Source: CAVSSX01 sp963730735 (GTDB lineage Bacteria; Actinomycetota; Acidimicrobiia; Acidimicrobiales; RAAP-2). From it: a stretch of DNA of 64,000 nt. A program made the position numbers and the translations under genes. Below, in pieces: positions 48,132 to 56,476 of this stretch. The stretch lies in the NCBI GenBank assembly GCA_963730735.1, contig CAVSSX010000007.1, positions 186,001-250,000 of the forward strand, read 5' to 3'. Every line of letters starts with the position of its first letter. The first letter of the stretch is position 1. The notes beneath the pieces are model-generated. The model did no database searches. It saw only the letters and a list, made by a program, of their open reading frames with translations, and had not been told where the DNA came from.

Positions 48132-49754
48132 CTAGAAGTCGTCCATCCCGCCACCGGCCGGAGCGTGCGAGTGCTCCTCGGGCTTGTCCACGATGACCGC
48201 CTCGGTGGTGAGGAACAGGGCGGCGATCGAGGCGGCGTTCTGCAGCGCCGACCGGGTCACCTTGGCGGCGTCGATGACGCCGGCCTTGAACAGGTCCCCG
48301 TACTCACCGGTGGCGGCGTTCAGACCCTCGGTCGGGGTCGTCAGGTTCCGCACCCGCTCGACGATGACGCCACCCTCGAGGCCGGCGTTGACGGCGATCT
48401 GCTTGAGGGGCTCCTCGACGGCCCGGGCCACGATCCGCGCCCCGGTCGCCTCGTCCCCTTCGAGCTTCTCGGCCCGCTCGAGGACGGCCGCCTGGGCCCG
48501 CAGCAGGGCGACGCCACCGCCGGGCACGACACCCTCTTCGATGGCCGCCTTGGTCGTGGACACGGCGTCCTCGATCCGGTGCTTCTTCTCCTTGAGCTCG
48601 ACCTCGGTGGCCGCGCCGACCTTGATGACGGCGACGCCGCCGGACAGCTTGGCCAGCCGCTCCTGCAGCTTCTCCCGGTCGTAGTCGGAGTCGGTGTTGT
48701 CGATCTCCGCCTTGATCTGGTTGATCCGGCCCTTGATGTCGTTCTCGTTGCCGCCGCCCTCGACGACCGTCGTCTCGTCCTTGGTGACGACGACCTTGCG
48801 GGCGGTGCCCAGCAGCTCGAGGCCGACGTTCTCCAGCTTCAGGCCGACCTCCTCGGTCACGACCTGGCCGCCGGTCAGGACGGCGATGTCCTGGAGCATG
48901 GCCTTGCGGCGCTCACCGAAGCCCGGCGCCTTGACCGACACGCTCCGGAAGGTGCCACGGATCTTGTTGACGACCAGGGTGGCCAGGGCCTCGCCCTCGA
49001 CGTCCTCGGCCACGATCACCAGCGGCTTGGCGCTCTGGATGACCTTCTCGAGGAGCGGCAGCAGGTCCCGCACGGCCGTGATCTTCGAGCCGACCAGCAG
49101 GATGTAGGCGTCCTCGAGGACCGCCTCCTGGCGGTCGGGGTCGGTGACGAAGTACGGGGAGATGTAGCCCTTGTCGAAGCGCATGCCCTCGACCAGCTCG
49201 AGGTCCATGCCGAACGTCTGGGACTCCTCGACCGTGATGACCCCGTCCTTGCCCACCTTGTCGATGGCCTCGGCGATGATCGAGCCGACCTCGGTGTCGG
49301 CGGCCGAGATGGAGGCCACCTGGGCGATCTGGTCCTTCGACTCGGTCTCCCGGGCGATGCCGTGGATGGCGTTGACCGCCTCCTCCACGCCGAACTCGAT
49401 GCCCTTCTTGAGGCCCATCGGGTTGGCCCCGGCGGCCACGTTGCGCAGGCCCTCGTGGACCATGGCCCACGCCAGCACGGTGGCCGTGGTCGTGCCGTCA
49501 CCGGCCACGTCGTCGGTCTTCTTGGCTACCTCTTTGACCAGCTCGGCGCCGATGCGCTCGTAGGGGTCCTCGAGGTCGATCTCCTTGGCGATCGACACAC
49601 CGTCGTTGGTGATGGTCGGGGCGCCCCACTTCTTGTCGAGGACGACGTTGCGGCCTTTCGGGCCGAGGGTCACCCGGACGGCGTCGGCCAGCTTGTTCAT
49701 GCCGGTCTCGAGTGAGCGGCGGGCCTCTTCATCGAAGGCGATCAGCTTGGGCAT
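48132..49754 (-). CDS. groEL: 60 kDa chaperonin GroEL
   Basis: 540 residues with the full chaperonin sequence: VTLGPKGRNVVLDKKWGAPTITNDGVSIAKEI, AGDGTTTATVLAWAMVHEGL, VEEGVVPGGG-type loop (AAIEEGVVPGGGVALLRA) and the glycine-rich ending GGGMDDF, which favours the housekeeping type over the histidine-rich GroEL1. No groES is next to it. Expression is expected to be under HrcA control through the CIRCE element in its leader. Intact. Confidence 0.96.
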   Translation of the reverse strand: MPKLIAFDEEARRSLETGMNKLADAVRVTLGPKGRNVVLDKKWGAPTITNDGVSIAKEIDLEDPYERIGAELVKEVAKKTDDVAGDGTTTATVLAWAMVHEGLRNVAAGANPMGLKKGIEFGVEEAVNAIHGIARETESKDQIAQVASISAADTEVGSIIAEAIDKVGKDGVITVEESQTFGMDLELVEGMRFDKGYISPYFVTDPDRQEAVLEDAYILLVGSKITAVRDLLPLLEKVIQSAKPLVIVAEDVEGEALATLVVNKIRGTFRSVSVKAPGFGERRKAMLQDIAVLTGGQVVTEEVGLKLENVGLELLGTARKVVVTKDETTVVEGGGNENDIKGRINQIKAEIDNTDSDYDREKLQERLAKLSGGVAVIKVGAATEVELKEKKHRIEDAVSTTKAAIEEGVVPGGGVALLRAQAAVLERAEKLEGDEATGARIVARAVEEPLKQIAVNAGLEGGVIVERVRNLTTPTEGLNAATGEYGDLFKAGVIDAAKVTRSALQNAASIAALFLTTEAVIVDKPEEHSHAPAGGGMDDF

Positions 49755-49827
49755 GTGGACATTCCTCCGTTGGTTGACTCCACCGACCCCCGGACCGACG
49801 GCCGTGGCCGGTCGCCCGCTCGGGTCG

Positions 49828-49854
49828 TTAGCACTCTCATAGGTCGAGTGCTAA
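49828..49854 (-). promoter_or_regulatory. CIRCE element (HrcA operator) of groEL
   Basis: Exact TTAGCACTC-N9-GAGTGCTAA, 74 bases upstream of the groEL start codon. A possible promoter immediately upstream on the minus strand (TTGCGC, 17 bases, TTTGCT) would place the element at the transcription start. Confidence 0.95.
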
Positions 49855-49904
49855 CAGCAAACCATGCCCGGACGCCGCGCGCAACACACGGGCAGCGAAA
49901 TCTC

Positions 49905-50180
49905 TCAGCCGCCGGCGACCGCCGGGACGATGGAGACGGTCTGACGGTCGGCCACCGGCGTCTCGAGTCCCTGGAGGAACCGGACGTCCTCGTCGTCGAG
50001 GAAGACGTTGACGAACCGGCGGAGCTGTCCGGCGTCGTCGAACAGGCGCTCGGCGAACCCCGGGTGGGCGGCGTCGAGGGCCTTCAGGGCCTCGCCGACG
50101 GTGGCCCCGTCGACCGGCACCTCCCCGGTGCCTCCGGTGAGGGTGCGCAGCTGGGTCGGGACTCGGACGGACACGCTCAT
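49905..50180 (-). CDS. MoaD/ThiS-like small sulfur-carrier protein
   Basis: 91 residues with a beta-grasp pattern: SVSVRVPTQLRTLTGGTGEV, TVGEALKALDAAHPGF, FVNVFLDDEDVRFLQGLETPV, and the ending SIVPAVAGG with the di-glycine used for thiocarboxylate formation. Its ATG overlaps the threonine synthase stop (ATGA). In actinobacteria such carriers can feed sulfur to cysteine or homocysteine synthesis (compare CysO with CysM). No activating JAMM or adenylating enzyme is next to it here. Confidence 0.88.
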   Translation of the reverse strand: MSVSVRVPTQLRTLTGGTGEVPVDGATVGEALKALDAAHPGFAERLFDDAGQLRRFVNVFLDDEDVRFLQGLETPVADRQTVSIVPAVAGG

Positions 50181-51458
50181 CGGGCGGACTCCTTGGTTGG
50201 GCGGCGCACCACCGGCTGGTCGGCGGCGTCATGGTCGACCGCGGCGTCGAAGGCGGCCAGGGTCGGGTCGATGCTCACGGTGGGCCCGACGGTGTCCGAC
50301 AGCGCCTCGACGGTCTTGAGGCCGTGCCCGGTGATCAGGGCCACCACCCGCTCGTCGGGCCGGACCACGCCCGACGCCGCCAGCTTGGCCAGCGAGGCGA
50401 TGGTCACCCCGCCGGCGGTCTCGGCGAAGATGCCCTCGGTCCGGGCCAGGAGGCGGATGCCCTCGATGACCTCGTCGTCGGTCACCGCCGCGCACGCACC
50501 GCCGGACTCCCGGATGGCCTGGAGGGCGTACCAGCCGTCGGCCGGGTTCCCGATCGACAGCGACTTGGCGATGGTGGACGGCTTCACCGGCCGGATGGCG
50601 TCGGTCCCCTCGGCGAAGGCCGTGGCCACCGGGGAGCACCCGGCGGCCTGGGCCCCCGAGACCCGCACGTGCGGGGGCGTCGTCGAGCAGGCCGACCGAC
50701 CAGAGCTCACCGAAGCCCTTGGCCACCTTGGTCAGTTGGCTGCCCGAGGCGATGGGCACGACGACGTGGTCGGGGGCCACCCAACCGAGCTGCTCGGCCA
50801 CCTCGAAGGCCAGCGTCTTGGACCCCTCGGCGTAGTAGGTCCGCACGTTGACGTTCACGAAGGCCCAGGAGGGGTGCTCGCTGGTCAGCTCGGCGCACAG
50901 GCGGTTCACGTCGTCGTAGGTGCCCTGGACCGACACCACCGTGCCGCCGTAGACGGCGGTCATGGTGACCTTGGCCGCCTCGAGGTCGTGGGGGATCAGG
51001 ACCACCGACGCCATCCCGGCCCGTGCCGCGTGCGCCGCCACCGAGTTGGCCAGGTTCCCGGTCGAGGCGCAGGCCGCCACCTTGAAGCCCAGCTGGCGGG
51101 CCTTGGTCAGGGCCACCGAGACGACGCGGTCCTTGAACGAGCCCGTCGGGTTGGCCGTGTCGTCCTTGATCCACAGTTCGCCCAAGCCCAGCTCGGCGGC
51201 CAGCCGGTCGGCCCGGACCAACGGGGTGAAGCCGGCGCCGAGGTCCACCGGGGCGTCGTCGTCGACCGGCAGCAGGTCGCGGTAGCGCCAGATGGTCCGG
51301 GGACCCTCGGCGATGCGGTCGCGGCTGATGACGTCGGCGATCCGCTCGTAGTCGTAGGCGACCTCGAGGGGGCCGAAGCAGTAGTCGCACACGTGGAGCG
51401 CTTCGGCGGGGAAGGCGCGCCCACATTCCCGACAGCGCAGCCCTATGACGTGATCCAT
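50177..51458 (-). CDS. thrC: Threonine synthase, one frame break
   Basis: Begins with a zinc-ribbon-like segment (LRCRECGRAFP...VCDYCFGPLEV), as in many bacterial threonine synthases. PLP lysine in NPTGSFKDRVVSVAL, ACASTGNLANSVAAHAARAG and VPIASGSQLTKVAKGF follow. The frame breaks at about 50675 in a run of five C; deleting one gives LDDAPHVRVSGAQAAG and a 426-residue protein. Start ATG 51458 is preferred over 51464 because GAGGAG sits six bases upstream. It converts O-phosphohomoserine to threonine; the coupled MoaD-like gene hints at a sulfur link. Confidence 0.85.
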
Positions 51459-51724
51459 GTCCATCTCCTCATCGATCGGGCATTGGCACCTGGTGCAGCC
51501 CCTGCCCGCCCGCACGATGCGAACTGGTGGTGGTGCACTGGTTGCCGCGGCGTCACGGGGCCCGTCCCTCAACCGCTCTGGATGATCCGTCTATGTTCGC
51601 CCAACCCGGGGCGCCCGTCAATGGCGGGCCCACCCGGGCCTCGCTCGCCGTGCGATGCCGGGACGGTCGGCGGGTAGAACGACGACGTGGCACCGCTCCC
51701 CTCCCCATCGGCGATGATCCAGGT

Positions 51725-52520
51725 ATGACCGACGGCGTGCGGACCTTCGACCACGGCCTGGCCCCGGCGGACCGGCTGGTGGCGGCCAAGGGCGGGCGCA
51801 CGGTCACCGTGTGCATCCCGTCGAGGAACGAGGAGGCGACGGTCGGCCGACGTCGTCCGGGCCGTGGTGGCGCCGCACGTGACGGCGGGCGGGGGCAGCG
51901 GGCTGGTCGACGAGGTGCTGGTGGTCGACGACGGGTCGAGCGACCGGACGGCCGAGGCGGCCGAGGCGGCGGGGGGCCGGGTCCTGCGGCTGCGGGGCGG
52001 GGGCGGGAAGGGTCAGGCCATGGCGGCGGGCTTCGAGGCCTCCTCGGGCGACCTCGTGGTCTTCTTGGACGCCGACGTCCAGAACACCACCGACACCTTC
52101 GTCTCGGGCCTGCTCGCACCGTTGCTCCTCTTCGACGACGTCACCCTGGTCAAGGGGTTCTACGAGCGGCCCCTGCACGGCGAGCCGACCGGCGGGGGGC
52201 GGGTGACCGAGCTGGTGGCCAAGCCGGCCATCGAGCTCCTCTTCCCCGACCTCGGGCTCGACGACGTCCGCCAGCCCCTGGCCGGGGAGACCGCCGCCCA
52301 CCGCTGGGTCCTGGAGAAGGTCGGCTTCGCCGAGGGGTACGGCGTGGAGCTCGGACTCCTGATCGACGTGGCCCGGCGCTTCGGGGCGCGGTCCATCGCC
52401 CAGGTCGACCTGGGCACCCGGATCCACCGCAACCGGCCGCTGTCCCAGCTGCGGCCCCAGGCGGTCGACGTCCTACGGGCGGCCCTCGAGCGGGTCGGGC
52501 GACCGGGCGACGGGGTCTGA
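51725..52520 (+). CDS. gpgS: Glucosyl-3-phosphoglycerate synthase, one frame break
   Basis: TVTVCIPSRNEEATV at the N-terminus, VLVVDDGSSDRTAEAAEA, GGKGQAMAAGFEASSGDLVV, FLDADVQN (donor-site DxD), GGRVTELVAKPAIELLFPDL, RQPLAGETAAHRWVLEKVGF, GYGVELGLLID and IAQVDLGTRIHRN are all GpgS signatures. One extra base near 51846 splits the frame; corrected length is 264 residues, somewhat shorter than mycobacterial GpgS. It makes glucosylglycerate phosphate from NDP-glucose and 3-phosphoglycerate, a precursor of a compatible solute or methylglucose polysaccharide. Followed by otsA. Confidence 0.85.
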
Positions 52521-52565
52521 GGCTCACCGGCCGGGATGCACATCGTCCGGCCGACGACGACCCAT

Positions 52566-52571
52566 TAGCGT
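52566..52571 (+). promoter_or_regulatory. -10 element of otsA, leaderless arrangement
   Basis: TAGCGT ends seven bases before the ATG at 52579, with no ribosome-binding site. This supports ATG 52579 rather than the GTG at 52573 as the start. Confidence 0.35.
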
Positions 52572-52578
52572 CGTGTCC

Positions 52579-53979
52579 ATGGGTGAGTTGGTCGTCGTGT
52601 CGAACCGCGGGCCGCTGTCGTTCCAACTCGACGACGGCGGTCGGCCCCAGGCGGTCGGCGCCGCCGGTGGCCTGGCCGGCACGCTCGGGCCCCTCCTGGC
52701 CGGCACCGGGGCGCTGTGGATCGCCGCCTCGATGAGCGAAGCCGACCACCTGGCCTCCGAGCAGGGCCTCATGGAGGGCGACGGCATCCGGATCGTGCTG
52801 GCCACGCCGTCACCCGACGTCTACCGCATGGCCTACGACGTGGTGTCCAACGGGACCCTGTGGTTCATGGTCCACCACCTCTTCGACCTGCCCCGCCGGC
52901 CCCGCTTCGACCGCTACTGGCAGGAGGCCTGGACCGGCTACCGGGCCTTCAACCGCCTGTTCGCCGACGCCGTGGCGGCGTCGGCGGCCGAGGGGGCGAC
53001 GGTGCTGGTCCAGGACTACCACCTGTTCCTGACCGGCTCGATGCTGGCCGAGTCGCGACCCGACCTCACCCTGGTCCACTTCACCCACACGCCCTTCGGC
53101 GATCCGAACGCCCTGCGGGTTCTGCCCTCGGCGGCGGCCGGCGAGCTGTTGGCCGGGCTGGCCGGCTTCGGTGCCTGCGGCTTCCACACCCGTCGGTGGG
53201 CCGACGCCCTCGAGCGCTGCTTCGCCGACCCCGAGCTGGCCGAGTTCGCCGGGACCGACGTGGCCCCGGCGACCTTCGTGGCCCCGCTCGGCCCCGACGC
53301 GCCGAGCCTGATCGAGGAGGCGGCATCGGCGGCCTGCGAGGCGGCCGGGCGCGAGCTCGACGAGCTGGTCGGGGACCGGCGCCTCCTGGTCCGGGTCGAC
53401 CGGATCGAATTGTCGAAGAACTTGATCCGCGGCTTCCTGGCCTACGAGGAGCTGCTCGAGTCCTCGCCGCAGTGGCGGGGTGAGGTGGTCTTCTTGGCCC
53501 TGGCCTACCCCTCGAGGGAGGGCCTGGCCGACTACCTCGCCTACCGCTCGGAGGTGGAGCACACCGTCGAACGGATCAACGCCGCCTGGGGGACGCCCGA
53601 GTGGACGCCGATCGTCCTCGACGTGGCCGACCGTCGCGAGCGGTCGATGGCCGCCCTCACCCGCTACGACGTCCTCCTGGTCAATCCGGTCCGCGACGGG
53701 CTCAACCTGGTGGCCAAGGAAGGGCCGCTGGTGAACGACAACCAGGGCGTGCTGGTCCTGTCACGGGAGGCCGGGGCCTGGGAGGAGCTCAGCTCGGTGG
53801 CCGTCGGGATCAACCCCTTCGACGTGACCGGCACCGCCGACGCCATCCGCCTGGCCCTCGAGATGGAGCCGGCCGAGCGCGGACGGCGCTCGACCGAACT
53901 TCGCCAACTGGTGCAGACCCGCTCGGCGGCCGACTGGTTGGCCGACCAGCTGGCGGCCGCCGAGACCGCCGCGTACTGA
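52579..53979 (+). CDS. otsA: Trehalose-6-phosphate synthase (GT20)
   Basis: 466 residues. ELVVVSNRGPLSF and AGGLAGTLGPLL at the N-terminus, VLVQDYHLFLTGSML, HFTHTPFGDP, FHTRRWADALERCF, VRVDRIELSKNLIRGFLAYEELL (GT20 loop), DVLLVNPVRDGLNLVAKEGPLVN and VLSREAGAWEEL are all OtsA motifs. It makes trehalose 6-phosphate from NDP-glucose and glucose 6-phosphate. The glycine-rich donor loop is GGLAG. Paired convergently with the phosphatase fusion, so synthase and phosphatase are on opposite strands. Confidence 0.93.
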   Translation: MGELVVVSNRGPLSFQLDDGGRPQAVGAAGGLAGTLGPLLAGTGALWIAASMSEADHLASEQGLMEGDGIRIVLATPSPDVYRMAYDVVSNGTLWFMVHHLFDLPRRPRFDRYWQEAWTGYRAFNRLFADAVAASAAEGATVLVQDYHLFLTGSMLAESRPDLTLVHFTHTPFGDPNALRVLPSAAAGELLAGLAGFGACGFHTRRWADALERCFADPELAEFAGTDVAPATFVAPLGPDAPSLIEEAASAACEAAGRELDELVGDRRLLVRVDRIELSKNLIRGFLAYEELLESSPQWRGEVVFLALAYPSREGLADYLAYRSEVEHTVERINAAWGTPEWTPIVLDVADRRERSMAALTRYDVLLVNPVRDGLNLVAKEGPLVNDNQGVLVLSREAGAWEELSSVAVGINPFDVTGTADAIRLALEMEPAERGRRSTELRQLVQTRSAADWLADQLAAAETAAY

Positions 53980-53998
53980 CCGCCAACGGCCAGGCCCC

Positions 53999-55357
53999 TC
54001 AGCCGGCCAGGCGCCCGAGAAGGGCGACCGCCCCCGCCGGACCGTCCACCGTCACATCGGCCCGGGCGGCGACCTCCGGCGCCGACTCGCCGTCGACCAC
54101 CGCCACCTTGGCCACGGTGACCCCGCCGGCAGCCAGCCGGTCGAGCACGTCGAACGCCGGCAGATCGCCGAGGTCGTCGCCCACGAAGGCCACCCCGGTG
54201 AACGGGGCGGCGAGCTGCTCGACCACCGACCCCTTGTCGATGGCCAGTGGGGGACGCAGTTCCAGGGACCGTCGGCCCGGATGGGCCACCAGGCCGGTGG
54301 CCGCCGCCTCCTCGGCGGCGAACCGCCGGGCCCAGGTCTCGGTGGTCGGGTTCACCCTCCAGTGCAGGGTGACGGTCAGGCCCTTGGGCTCCACGCCCAG
54401 GCCGGCCGGGGCGGACGCCGTGGCCCGGGCGGCCGTGCCGGCCACCGCCTCCCGCCAGACGCCGGCGGCGGCCGACGTCACGACCTCCCGGCGCCCGTCG
54501 ACCTCCTCCATGCCGTAGAGGCCGATCAGCCGGACGCCGGGCGGTGGGCCGAGGACCTGACGCAGGAAGGCGGCCGGTCGACCCGAGACCACGGCGACCA
54601 GACCGAAGCGGGTGGCCAGACGGGCCAGCACCTCGGAGGCCCCGGCGACCGGTACGGCGGTGGCCGGGTCCTCGACGATCGGCGACAGGGTCCCGTCGTA
54701 GTCGACGAACACCGCCGACGTCGCGGGGTGGCGGGCGAGGGCCTCGAGCGGGACCGGCAGGTCGGTCAGCGACAGCGCGGTCCCCGGACTAGCCGCGGTG
54801 GTGGTGGTCGTGGTGGCGGTGCTCGGGAGGTGTCCGGCCAGGTCCGGGCCGACGACCACCAGCACCTCGACCCCGGCCGTCGTCGAGACCGGGGCCGACG
54901 TGGTCAGCGGCTGCACCGTGGTCGGCTTCAGGCCCAGGTAGCTGGCGATGGTCGCCGCCGAGGCCTGCTGGCCGGCGGCGTAGTAGACGGCCGAGGCCGT
55001 CACCGGGGCGGTGGTGTCGACCGGCGTGAGGGTGTTCCAGCCTTGCGCCTTGAGCGCCGTCGAGACGTCGGCGGCGACCCCGGCGACCGAGGTCCCGTTG
55101 GCCGACAGCACGGCCACGCTCGATCTCGGCACGGTGGTCGTGGTGGTGGTCGGCGTCTTCGGGTGGGTGGTGGTCGTCGTCGCCGGTGGCGCCGTCGAGC
55201 TGGCGTTGTCCACCGTGGGCCGGGAGGCCACATTGAGCAGCAGCGCCCCCACCACGACGGCCACCACGACGAGCACGATGGCCCGTCCCAGGTGCACGTG
55301 GTCGTGGCCGCCGTTCGTCGGTCCTGCCCCCTCGGAGGGAGGCAGTGGGGAGGTCAC
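53999..55357 (-). CDS. otsB: Membrane-anchored LytR_C domain fused to trehalose-phosphatase OtsB
   Basis: 452 residues from GTG 55357, one frame. Residues about 25-45 are a membrane helix (AIVLVVVAVVVGALLLNVA), then a Ser/Thr/Pro linker, then a LytR C-terminal domain (SSVAVLSANGTSVAGVAADV, LTPVDTTAPVTASAVYYAAG, VEVLVVVGPDLAGHLP), a second Thr-rich linker, and OtsB: FVDYDGTLSPIVEDP, VVSGRPAAFLRQVLG, RSLELRPPLAIDKGSVVEQL, FVGDDLGDLPAFDVL. LytR_C is normally outside the membrane while OtsB is cytosolic, so the topology is odd. A lost stop codon between two genes is possible, but no start codon with a ribosome-binding site is visible at the domain border. Confidence 0.8.
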   Translation of the reverse strand: MTSPLPPSEGAGPTNGGHDHVHLGRAIVLVVVAVVVGALLLNVASRPTVDNASSTAPPATTTTTHPKTPTTTTTTVPRSSVAVLSANGTSVAGVAADVSTALKAQGWNTLTPVDTTAPVTASAVYYAAGQQASAATIASYLGLKPTTVQPLTTSAPVSTTAGVEVLVVVGPDLAGHLPSTATTTTTTAASPGTALSLTDLPVPLEALARHPATSAVFVDYDGTLSPIVEDPATAVPVAGASEVLARLATRFGLVAVVSGRPAAFLRQVLGPPPGVRLIGLYGMEEVDGRREVVTSAAAGVWREAVAGTAARATASAPAGLGVEPKGLTVTLHWRVNPTTETWARRFAAEEAAATGLVAHPGRRSLELRPPLAIDKGSVVEQLAAPFTGVAFVGDDLGDLPAFDVLDRLAAGGVTVAKVAVVDGESAPEVAARADVTVDGPAGAVALLGRLAG

Positions 55358-55489
55358 CGCTTCAGCCTGCCAACACCTGGGGGTCGACGCAAGCACTCTC
55401 CCGTCGGCGGCCCACCGTCGCCCGACCGCCCCGGCGGCGGCCGACCCCCACCCCGGAGAGGCCACAGAGGCCCGGTAACCTGGGGCGAC

Positions 55490-55562
55490 GCCGGTGTGGC
55501 GCAGCTGGAAGCGCAGGCGATTTGTAATCGTCAGGTCGTGGGTTCGAGTCCCACCACCGGCT
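55490..55562 (+). tRNA. tRNA-Thr (anticodon TGT)
   Basis: 73 bases. Acceptor stem GCCGGTG/CACCGGC, D-arm GCGCAGCTGGAAGCGC, anticodon loop TTTGTAA giving TGT, T-arm GTGGGTTCGAGTCCCAC. No CCA is encoded. Its place beyond rlmB matches a conserved actinobacterial arrangement. Confidence 0.95.
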
Positions 55563-55675
55563 CTGTCCCCTCCCCCTCGGGCGCGCCCGACGCAGGGGCC
55601 CGGCTGGCCGCGCCCCGCGCCGTCCTCGGCGAACTGCCATTGCATTCGACCGCCCAGTTCAAGCAGACTTCCGGC

Positions 55676-56239
55676 ATGAAACTCCACGGAATGGCATTCG
55701 GGGCCCTCACCATCGGCGCGCTGGTCCTGGCCGGCTGCTCCAGCTCGACCTCGTCGACACCGACGACGACCAGCACCACCGCGGCCTCCACCACCTCGAC
55801 CACCACGGCGGCGTCCACCACGACCACCGGCGGGTCGTCCACCACGACCGGCCAGGCCACCAACCAGCCGGTGACCGACGCCCTGCGGACCCAGCTCCTG
55901 GCCGTCGGGGCGGCGCTGGCCAACGCCCCGGTGTCCCAGTACACGGGCCTCGCCCCGGGTGAGACCTACTACGCCATCGACGGCTCGACCGGGACCGCCT
56001 GGGCCGCCGCCCGCCTGGTCCCCGCCCCGGTGGCCAACGGCGCCCAGCCGAGCCAGGCCCAGATCTCCTCACAGGACGAAGGGTCCTACACCCTCTTCCG
56101 GATGGAACCGGGCCAGAGCTGGCAGGCGTTCGCCGATGGCAACGCCGGGCCGGGCACGGCCTGTCCGGTGGCCGTCCCGGCCGCCGTCGTCAGCGTGTGG
56201 GGCTGGCCGGCCGGCAGTTGCCGCCCGAGCAACGTCTAG
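55676..56239 (+). CDS. Secreted lipoprotein with Thr/Ser-rich linker, function unknown
   Basis: 187 residues. Lipoprotein signal with lipobox LVLAGC (lipidated Cys at about position 22), then about 40 residues of almost pure Thr/Ser/Ala linker, then a compact domain (TDALRTQLLAVGAALANAPV, GLAPGETYYAIDGSTGTAWAAARLVP, SSQDEGSYTLFRMEPG, CPVAVP...WGWPAGSC) with two Cys that could form a disulfide. No family is recognised. ATG at 55676. Probably monocistronic; it ends in a palindromic terminator shared with the facing fragment. Confidence 0.75.
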   Translation: MKLHGMAFGALTIGALVLAGCSSSTSSTPTTTSTTAASTTSTTTAASTTTTGGSSTTTGQATNQPVTDALRTQLLAVGAALANAPVSQYTGLAPGETYYAIDGSTGTAWAAARLVPAPVANGAQPSQAQISSQDEGSYTLFRMEPGQSWQAFADGNAGPGTACPVAVPAAVVSVWGWPAGSCRPSNV

Positions 56240-56264
56240 GCCGTCACGGACCGGCGACGGCCTA
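56237..56264. terminator. Bidirectional hairpin containing both convergent stop codons
   Basis: Perfect 9-bp stem TAGGCCGTC/GACGGCCTA with a ten-base loop. The left arm starts with the lipoprotein TAG; the right arm ends with the TAG of the facing fragment read on the minus strand. Confidence 0.55.
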
Positions 56265-56475
56265 CGTGTTCCCGAGGATGTTGCCGAGCATGCCGGCCCG
56301 CATCGGGACCGCCATCGACTGCAGCCAGATCCGCCCGGGACCGGTGGGCGCCACGAAGGGGCGGCCGTCGTTGCCGAGGTAGCGGTTGGCCATGCCGGGC
56401 ACCCGGACCACCTCGAAGGTCACCGTCGCTCGAAGGTCACCCTCGAGTCGAAGCGGCCCACGTGGCCCGGCGGCG
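56262..56475 (-). pseudogene. 3' remnant of an AIM24-family gene
   Basis: About 70 codons before the TAG at 56262-56264 read ATVTFEVVRVPGMANRYLGN, DGRPFVAPTGPGRIWLQSMA, MRAGMLGNILGNT, which looks like the C-terminal end of AIM24 (DUF124) proteins with their TGPGRVWLQS motif. The rlmB gene ends directly upstream, so the rest of the gene is missing. A short direct repeat (GGTGACCTTCGAG twice, within 56421-56450) lies at the border and may mark the deletion. Confidence 0.45.
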
Positions 56476-56476
56476 G

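Noticed and set aside
48165..49715. 516-codon plus-strand open frame antisense to groEL
   Set aside because: Leu/Gly/Asp/Arg-rich shadow of a highly conserved gene; no own start signal or domain.
49755..49900. groES gene upstream of groEL
   Set aside because: Only the CIRCE leader lies there; the next gene is the MoaD-like protein, so groES must be elsewhere.
55740..55860. Thr/Ser-rich repeat in the lipoprotein as a CRISPR-like or mobile repeat
   Set aside because: No unique spacers and no exact repeat unit; it is codon-level low complexity of a surface linker.
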